A stretch of 10,611 nucleotides of DNA from Nitrososphaerota archaeon (GTDB taxonomy: Archaea > Thermoproteota > Nitrososphaeria > Nitrososphaerales > Nitrosopumilaceae): positions 1 through 10,611 of the forward strand of contig JADFLN010000046.1 in NCBI GenBank assembly GCA_022564385.1, written 5' to 3'. Below the pieces are notes generated by a model that was not told the origin of the DNA, searched no databases, and saw only the letters and a program-made list of their open reading frames with translations. The position numbers and the translations under genes were made by a program. Each line of letters opens with the position of its first letter. Positions within the stretch are counted from its first letter, which is position 1. This document shows, piece by piece, positions 5,693-10,611 of this stretch.

Positions 5693-7761
5693 ACTCCTAG
5701 TTCATCAGCTTCTTGGAGTTTTTCTTTCTTTCTTTTTAATGCAGTAAAGATTGCTATGATCGCAACAACCCAAATTACACTATACAATACATTTGGGGCA
5801 CTAACATACATGTACGGAGTTGCATCCATAATGTTGATCTTCAACTGTAAGGCCCTATCACTGATATCCATCATTCCTGTATGATATGCAGAACTATCCT
5901 TTGGAACAACTGAGATTTTATCAATACCTGTAAGCATAAAGTTCACATCATTTTGTATTCTAAGGAAGTTTGTAGATTCTGTAGGAAACAGCCAAACAGG
6001 ATTTTTGGCGATAATTTCACCATTGGTGTTTGTTGTTTCAAGCAGATTTGGATTTTCCATAACAATTTTCAAATCTGTTTGAATTGCCACCAAATGGGCA
6101 CGAATTGCAACAGGATCAGATGAGCCAATAATTCCGTCAAGATGTCCCCTCATCCTATCAAGAGGATAAATGTCAGTGTTGTAACCGTTAATTGCCATAA
6201 ATCCTCCAAAAACAATAAGTCCAATTATTCCGACCATGGAAAGTTTGTAAATAATTTTTGCCATTTTCTCGTTCTTGGTCATCACATGATTATCACTTGA
6301 TTTATTTCTTTGAAATCGTGTATGAGACAAACTCATGTAGGCAATATAAAAAAATCCAATAGTTTGCAATCCAATAATTGGTACAAATATAGGATTGTTT
6401 GAAAATATTGAGATAAAGATTCCCATTACACCATAGACACCAAAAAATATCTCTAAAAGAGTAGTTTGTGAAAAAGGTAAATTATATGCCTTGTCTCGCC
6501 AATCATCATCTTTTGTTATGATTCCATATTTTGGAGTTCTAAGAAATTCATTTTTCTTCCCAAGTACTGCATCAAAGACTGCAACAGTATTATTTACTGA
6601 CAGACCAGCGTTGTAGATTAATAATGCTGGCAGTATCTTTGCTTTTGATTTCCATGACTTGTGATACATACCTTGTATAATCATGATGTATGCACCAGGT
6701 CCCATTGCAAGATATGTTGCAATGGTTATTGCAGGAAGAAAACTAATCACATAAAGATTAACCTGTCCCGCTAACAAAATTGGTAATGCCAAAAATTGGA
6801 TTAACACTAATGGATAAACTATATGACGGGTTAGTTGTATGAATGCCTGAATCTTTGCTTCAACTGCAATTGTACGTTTAATGGTAATATCAAAAAGTAA
6901 TTTTATTGCACATTGAACAGAGCCTTTTGCCCAACGGAATTGTTGTCTTTTAGCTGCATTCATTTGAGCAGGAAGTTCTGCATCGACCACAATATCAGAT
7001 ACAAATACACATTTCCATCCCTTCATTTGTGCTCTGTAACTTAGATCAAGGTCTTCAACTAGTGTAGCAGTATGCCAGCCTCCAGCATCTTCAATACATT
7101 CACGTCTCCAAATTCCAGCGGTACCATTAAAATTCATGAAGAGATGAGAATTACTTTTTGCTTTTTGTTCAATGAGAAAATGAAAGTCAAGAGCAAGTGC
7201 CTGTACTTGAGTAATTGTAGAATAGTTTTCATTTACATGTCCCCAGCGGCATTGAATAAGACCAATATTTGGTTTTGAAAAGTGAGGAATTGTTCGTTTT
7301 AGAAACCATGTAGGAGGAATAAAGTCAGCATCAAATATAGCAACAAATTCGGAATCTGTTGTCTTCATGGCATATTTCAGTGCACCTGCTTTGTACCCTT
7401 TTCTTGTTCCACGTCTTACATGTTCAATTAGAAATCCTTGCTCCCTGTAATCATTCACTGCATTTCTAATCAATTCAACAGTTTCATCATCAGAATCATC
7501 CAACACCATAATTTTCATTTGTTCTTTTGGATAATCTAATCTACATACTGCATCGATGAGTCTCTTTGCAACATACTTTTCGTTGTATATTGGAAGTTGA
7601 ATTGTGATTGACGGGGTTCCTAAATCAACAGTAGGTAAAACATCTTTTCTCTTTCGAGAAAGAAATGCCAGATAATAAAAATTGCAAGTGTATGCAGTAA
7701 TTATGATAGCTGATATAATAAACAGATCAAAAATAAACTGGGTGAAAGGATTGATTGCCAT
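5689..7761 (-). CDS. Membrane family-2 glycosyltransferase, cellulose/mannan-synthase-like
   Basis: 690 residues. A first membrane helix (about 8-34) is followed by a cytoplasmic GT-A catalytic domain with all processive GT2 marks: LPIYNE (56-61), Asp88-Asp89, DAD (144-146), VEDLD (235-239) and QxxRW (273-277). After it come RTPKYGI (408-414) and several membrane helices near 312-332, 337-361, 375-397, 433-452 and 458-477, as in synthases that polymerise and export a beta-linked glycan. It likely makes or extends a surface polysaccharide from nucleotide sugars; the sugar cannot be told. Unusual is a C-terminal extension: a helix at about 506-524, an external segment of about 130 residues (525-657) that I do not recognise, a last helix (658-675) and a charged tail. 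The ATG at 7761 lies 31 nt after a strong TATA-like box. Confidence 0.92.
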   Translation of the reverse strand: MAINPFTQFIFDLFIISAIIITAYTCNFYYLAFLSRKRKDVLPTVDLGTPSITIQLPIYNEKYVAKRLIDAVCRLDYPKEQMKIMVLDDSDDETVELIRNAVNDYREQGFLIEHVRRGTRKGYKAGALKYAMKTTDSEFVAIFDADFIPPTWFLKRTIPHFSKPNIGLIQCRWGHVNENYSTITQVQALALDFHFLIEQKAKSNSHLFMNFNGTAGIWRRECIEDAGGWHTATLVEDLDLSYRAQMKGWKCVFVSDIVVDAELPAQMNAAKRQQFRWAKGSVQCAIKLLFDITIKRTIAVEAKIQAFIQLTRHIVYPLVLIQFLALPILLAGQVNLYVISFLPAITIATYLAMGPGAYIMIIQGMYHKSWKSKAKILPALLIYNAGLSVNNTVAVFDAVLGKKNEFLRTPKYGIITKDDDWRDKAYNLPFSQTTLLEIFFGVYGVMGIFISIFSNNPIFVPIIGLQTIGFFYIAYMSLSHTRFQRNKSSDNHVMTKNEKMAKIIYKLSMVGIIGLIVFGGFMAINGYNTDIYPLDRMRGHLDGIIGSSDPVAIRAHLVAIQTDLKIVMENPNLLETTNTNGEIIAKNPVWLFPTESTNFLRIQNDVNFMLTGIDKISVVPKDSSAYHTGMMDISDRALQLKINIMDATPYMYVSAPNVLYSVIWVVAIIAIFTALKRKKEKLQEADELGV

Positions 7762-7787
7762 CCCTAATTTCTCAAAATCGCTGTTCG

Positions 7788-7796
7788 TTATTTATA
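7788..7796 (-). promoter_or_regulatory. TATA box of the glycosyltransferase gene
   Basis: The minus strand reads TATAAATAA, close to the archaeal consensus, in the 52-bp gap after the ferredoxin gene. Its centre is about 31 nt upstream of the ATG, so the glycosyltransferase is probably transcribed separately with a very short leader. Confidence 0.6.
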
Positions 7797-7813
7797 CTTG
7801 CAATAAATTGTGA

Positions 7814-8761
7814 CTATTTTATTTCATAGATCTTGATTGCTTGTGGTGGACAAACGCCTTCACATGCAAGACAAAATATACAATCAGGTTCTTTATTCAT
7901 TAATGGTTTCTTGTCAGATGCAGGATTTCCGGGGGTGTCGAACCACTCATAAACATCTACTGGACATGCTTCAAGACATCCACCATCTGCAATACAGATA
8001 TCATAATCTACTGAAACAAATTCTCCCCAAACTCCCATGATTCCATTATTTGTACCTCTTCTTCCCCAAGTTTTGATAGTATATCCATCAACTTCATATC
8101 CTGCAGTTAATTTCATTTTTGATTTGTATTCAACATCAATTGGACCTGGCTTGGCACCATCTGGAATTTCAATTGCTCCTTCATCTTCCTCTCCTTCTTC
8201 ATCTATTGCTTCAATGGCTTTTGCTTTTGCACCAAGGACTATTTTTGCTAATGGAGTAAGTTCTTCAAGTTTTTGAATGGCAACAATTTCAGATATTTTT
8301 TCTTTTTTAACATAATAAGAAATCATTTTGTCAGCTAAGATAGTATTACGTAATATTGTATCAATTACCATTTTTGCAAAATGGTCTGCTTTCTTTCTAT
8401 AATCTTGAACCCAATTAGGATCACCAAATTTTTCAATTGGAAAAATTTGATAAATAATATCAACTACTTCTCCAGTAACAATTTCAACGGTAATAGATAA
8501 TTCAACTTCTTCGTATCCTTTTGCATCTGGATCTCTCATGTTTTGTTCGGTCCAGCGATATGTTGCATAAATTCTGTCAGCATACATATCCATTTCAAAT
8601 GTCTTTTTGAGTCCATTATGAATTGATTTTATTTCTGCAGGATCTTCGAGTTTGATTGGTAGTCTGTAAAGACCAATTTTATATCCATGTAATGGATAAA
8701 CACCACGCTTTGCAGTTGGGGCTTCCATTGTCCAAACTCGATCTTGTAATAGTAATGACAT
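7814..8761 (-). CDS. Ferredoxin-domain protein with C-terminal two-cluster domain resembling Sulfolobus zinc ferredoxin
   Basis: 315 residues. Residues about 225-315 are a dicluster ferredoxin. Cluster I is CIADGGCLEACP (Cys256, Asp259, Cys262, Cys266) and cluster II is CIFCLACEGVCP (Cys294, 297, 300, 304). The stretches CIADG, ACPV, YDTPG-like FDTPGNPAS and CIFC closely follow the Sulfolobus zinc ferredoxin, which also has Asp instead of the second Cys at cluster I and can hold a [3Fe-4S] centre there. The His residues that bind zinc in that protein have no counterpart just before the domain here. Residues 1-180 form a large N-terminal domain I do not recognise, joined by an acidic linker (DEEGEEDEG, 187-195). 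It probably carries electrons in the cytoplasm; the partner is unknown. The ATG at 8761 is 27 nt after a TATA-like box. Confidence 0.9.
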   Translation of the reverse strand: MSLLLQDRVWTMEAPTAKRGVYPLHGYKIGLYRLPIKLEDPAEIKSIHNGLKKTFEMDMYADRIYATYRWTEQNMRDPDAKGYEEVELSITVEIVTGEVVDIIYQIFPIEKFGDPNWVQDYRKKADHFAKMVIDTILRNTILADKMISYYVKKEKISEIVAIQKLEELTPLAKIVLGAKAKAIEAIDEEGEEDEGAIEIPDGAKPGPIDVEYKSKMKLTAGYEVDGYTIKTWGRRGTNNGIMGVWGEFVSVDYDICIADGGCLEACPVDVYEWFDTPGNPASDKKPLMNKEPDCIFCLACEGVCPPQAIKIYEIK

Positions 8762-8783
8762 CTATTTTTTTAGTTCAAATTAA

Positions 8784-8792
8784 GTTAAAAAT
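8784..8792 (-). promoter_or_regulatory. TATA-like box of the ferredoxin gene
   Basis: The minus strand reads ATTTTTAAC, centred 27 nt upstream of the ATG at 8761, in the 36-bp gap after the preceding gene. It predicts a leaderless transcript and independent expression of the ferredoxin gene. Confidence 0.5.
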
Positions 8793-8797
8793 GTTTG

Positions 8798-9109
8798 TCA
8801 GTCAGCACCATCTGGACACGTAAGTTCTCTAAGTTTGATGTATTTTTTTTCCAGTGCTTCAGCATGCACAATTACCTGTGATAAATCAAAAGAATCTTTG
8901 GAAAAATACCAACGAATAGGAACCCAATGCCCAATTCCATCCATATCATGAATCATTCCTTTGTCAGCTTTGACGTTTATTTTTTCATCTATAGATGTCT
9001 CTTTAACAGTTAATCCTCTCTTGGTTTTGTCTTCCATGACAAAATCTGTGCCACCATCTTTGATAAAATAGAAAGAGCCTTTCTTTAGAATAGGAAGGTC
9101 TAGAAGCAA
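8798..9109 (-). CDS. Small unknown protein, 103 residues, coupled to the rhodanese gene
   Basis: I do not recognise a family. The protein is a charged, probably beta-rich soluble chain (GSFYFIKDGG, then TDFVMEDKTKRGLTVKE, later GHWVPIRWYFSKDSFDL) with one Cys near the end (TCPDGAD). The best start is TTG at 9109: it lies one nucleotide after the TAA of the upstream rhodanese gene, no ATG, GTG or TTG start was found further upstream before the frame closes, and the resulting N-terminus keeps the frame intact. The alternative is ATG at codon 25 (9037). The arrangement indicates one transcript with the rhodanese and translational reinitiation. A role in sulfur transfer is only suggested by this neighbour. 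Confidence 0.72.
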   Translation of the reverse strand: MLLDLPILKKGSFYFIKDGGTDFVMEDKTKRGLTVKETSIDEKINVKADKGMIHDMDGIGHWVPIRWYFSKDSFDLSQVIVHAEALEKKYIKLRELTCPDGAD

Positions 9110-9110
9110 T

Positions 9111-9956
9111 TTATTTTTCCACAGGATTTCCGATCATATTACCCCATTCAGTCCAAGAACCATCATAGTTTCGAACCATTGGATATCCTAATAGATATTT
9201 TAAGACAAACCAACTATGGGATGATCTTTCTCCAATTCTACAATAACATATTACATCTTTGTCTGGAGTAACACCTTTTGGTTCATAATTTTGTCTTAGT
9301 TCTTCAACTGCTTTGAATGTTCCATCAGCATCATTAACTGCAGTTGCCCATGGAATGTTATTTGCACCAGGAATGTGTCCACCTCTTTGTGCATGCTCCA
9401 TAGGATATTCTGGAGGAGCAGTAATTTCACCAGAAAATTCAGCAGGTGATCTTACATCAACCATTACAGTATCTTCTCGTCCCAATGCTCTATTGACATC
9501 ATACAGATAAGCACGTAATCCTTCATCTGGAGGTTGCGCATTGTATGTTGTTGATGTTAATTGTGGTTCATCAGTAATGTAATCTTTGTTTTCTAATTCC
9601 CATTTTTTTCTTCCACCATTCATAATCTTTAGATTTTCATGTCCATAGTATTTGAAAACCCAGAAAACAAATGCTGCAAACCAATTGTTAAAGTCGCCAT
9701 AAAGAATTACCTCAGTATCTGAAGTGATTCCATTCTTTGACATTAATAATTCAAATTGTTTTTTGTTAATGATATCTCGTGTAACTGGATCATTAATGTC
9801 ACGTTTCCACCAAATGAGGCTAGCACCATTAATGTGACCCTTTTGATATCCGTTTACCGGATCATAATCAACTTCAACTAATTTCCTATTTTCATTAGGA
9901 GGATTTTTGGATACCCATTCAGTATCTACTAAAACTTCTGGATGTGCATAACTCAT
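9111..9956 (-). CDS. Two-domain sulfurtransferase (thiosulfate sulfurtransferase/rhodanese)
   Basis: 281 residues, the usual length of tandem rhodaneses, which move sulfane sulfur from thiosulfate or 3-mercaptopyruvate to an acceptor through a persulfide on Cys. The N-terminal domain (about 1-130) shows VDTEWV, GHINGA and LYGDFNNWFAAF, where Asp88 replaces the active Cys, so it is structural. The C-terminal domain (about 145-281) has VDVRSPAEFSGE (166-177), GGHIPGANNIPW (192-203) and the active loop CRIGERSSHSWF with catalytic Cys239. The loop and the end (RNYDGSWTEWGNMIG) resemble mycobacterial CysA2/SseA-type enzymes, favouring thiosulfate as donor. It is the first gene of a two-gene unit with the 103-residue protein. 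The ATG at 9956 is about 37 nt after the TATA-like box, giving a leader of about 10 nt. Confidence 0.94.
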   Translation of the reverse strand: MSYAHPEVLVDTEWVSKNPPNENRKLVEVDYDPVNGYQKGHINGASLIWWKRDINDPVTRDIINKKQFELLMSKNGITSDTEVILYGDFNNWFAAFVFWVFKYYGHENLKIMNGGRKKWELENKDYITDEPQLTSTTYNAQPPDEGLRAYLYDVNRALGREDTVMVDVRSPAEFSGEITAPPEYPMEHAQRGGHIPGANNIPWATAVNDADGTFKAVEELRQNYEPKGVTPDKDVICYCRIGERSSHSWFVLKYLLGYPMVRNYDGSWTEWGNMIGNPVEK

Positions 9957-9988
9957 GATTTGTACGGATTTGTTTTCATACTTAATTG

Positions 9989-9997
9989 TTTTTATAA
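9989..9997 (-). promoter_or_regulatory. TATA-like box of the sulfurtransferase unit
   Basis: The minus strand reads TTATAAAAA, about 37 nt upstream of the ATG at 9956, implying a leader of about 10 nt. It lies in the 88-bp divergent region shared with NAD kinase. Confidence 0.5.
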
Positions 9998-10012
9998 TGA
10001 ATGGAAAATATC

Positions 10013-10021
10013 ATTTTTAAG
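10013..10021 (+). promoter_or_regulatory. TATA-like box of the NAD kinase gene
   Basis: ATTTTTAAG is centred 28 nt before the TTG at 10045. This spacing is the main support for a TTG start and a leaderless transcript. Confidence 0.5.
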
Positions 10022-10044
10022 TAAACAATATTCAGTAGATCTGC

Positions 10045-10611
10045 TTGAAACTTCAAAAAGTTGCAGTAGTAAGTAAAGTGGGTTCAAAAGATGCAGAGCA
10101 AGCCGCAAAAGATATTGTAAAAAAGCTTTTAACAAAAAAGACTACAGTCTATACAATTTCACCAATTGAAGTAAAAGGTGCAAAAAAAATCGATACGCTA
10201 GAAGAATTAAAGAAGGTGAAGTTAGATCTAGTTATCACTCTTGGTGGAGATGGAACAACTCTTCGAGTTTTTAGAAACCTGGAGAATGAGACACCAATTC
10301 TAACAATCAACGTAGGAGGAAATAGAGGAATTTTATCAGAGATTAAAGTTGAGGAATTTGATGAAACGATAATTCAAATTTTGAAAAATAAATTCTTCTT
10401 AGACAAAAGAACGAGAGTAGTTGCATCTTGTGGAGGAAAAGAATTTCCACCAGCATTAAATGAAATTTATATTATTAGAACAAATATGACTAAAACTGCA
10501 GAAATTAAAATAAAATTTCAAAATGACACTGTAAAACAAAAAATGGATGGAGTAATTATTGCAACTCCAAGTGGATCTACAGGTCACTCTTTTTCATTAG
10601 GAGGACCAATT
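10045..10611 (+). CDS. nadK: NAD kinase (ATP/polyphosphate-NAD kinase), 3' end outside window
   Basis: 189 codons are visible; the frame is still open at the right edge. The enzyme phosphorylates NAD+ to NADP+ in the cytoplasm. The family signatures are clear: LGGDGTTLR (66-74) with catalytic Asp69, the NVGGNRGILSEI segment (89-100) corresponding to NxGxxGFL, NEIYI with Asn139-Glu140, and DGVIIATPSGSTGHSFSLGG (168-187). The start is TTG at 10045: an in-frame TAG lies at 10036-10038, there is no in-frame ATG before the conserved N-terminus (KLQKVAVVSKVGS), and a TATA-like box is 28 nt upstream. About one third of a typical NAD kinase (the C-terminal end of the NAD-binding domain) is missing because of the window edge. 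The gene is divergent from the sulfurtransferase unit. Confidence 0.95.
   Translation, partial: MKLQKVAVVSKVGSKDAEQAAKDIVKKLLTKKTTVYTISPIEVKGAKKIDTLEELKKVKLDLVITLGGDGTTLRVFRNLENETPILTINVGGNRGILSEIKVEEFDETIIQILKNKFFLDKRTRVVASCGGKEFPPALNEIYIIRTNMTKTAEIKIKFQNDTVKQKMDGVIIATPSGSTGHSFSLGGPI

Noticed and set aside
7837..8276. Two plus-strand frames opposite the ferredoxin gene
   Set aside because: They lie within the strongly supported ferredoxin coding region on the other strand, and their translations have no recognisable motif.
1..10611. CRISPR array, insertion sequence or defence island
   Set aside because: No regularly spaced repeats, transposase or known defence gene set was seen; the PLD-like fragment alone is not enough to call a defence system.

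Overview
The window looks like chromosomal DNA of an ammonia-oxidising-type archaeon (Nitrososphaerota, formerly Thaumarchaeota), most likely Nitrosopumilus-like. The evidence is the AT-rich composition, an archaeal ribosomal protein L10e, an archaeal tRNA-splicing endonuclease, a ferredoxin whose C-terminal part resembles the Sulfolobus zinc ferredoxin, and archaeal promoters: AT-rich TATA-like boxes about 25-31 nt upstream of many start codons, as expected for leaderless or nearly leaderless transcripts. The species is inferred from protein style, not measured.

Layout, left to right. The 3' part of a phospholipase-D-like domain protein (+) enters from the left edge. It runs convergently into endA (-), and the two stop codons share a TTAA. 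endA and ribosomal protein L10e (+) diverge from a 98-bp promoter region. L10e overlaps the tail of a small unknown gene (-), which diverges from a tRNA-Gly(GCC) gene (+). A two-gene minus-strand unit follows: a CPA2/Kef-type cation:proton antiporter and an unknown 141-residue protein, overlapping by 8 nt. Next is a 262-bp intergenic region ending in a striking 25-nt inverted repeat. The repeat lies exactly between a TATA-like box and the ATG of a 35-residue C2H2-zinc-finger-like micro-protein (+). A 464-residue coiled-coil protein with a very basic N-terminus (+) follows and converges, again on a shared TTAA, with a membrane family-2 glycosyltransferase (-). Upstream of that on the minus strand are an Fe-S ferredoxin protein, a small unknown gene and a two-domain rhodanese. 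A divergent promoter region then leads to NAD kinase (+), which is cut by the right edge.

The region is mostly housekeeping: tRNA processing, ribosome, ion homeostasis, surface glycan synthesis, sulfur and electron transfer, and NADP supply. No mobile element, CRISPR array or obvious defence island is visible. The most unusual part is the palindrome/micro-zinc-finger locus at about 4.1 kb. Other points to check are three probable departures from canonical active sites (PLD-like protein, EndA, ferredoxin cluster I) and two proteins with large unrecognised domains (the ferredoxin N-terminus and the glycosyltransferase C-terminus).
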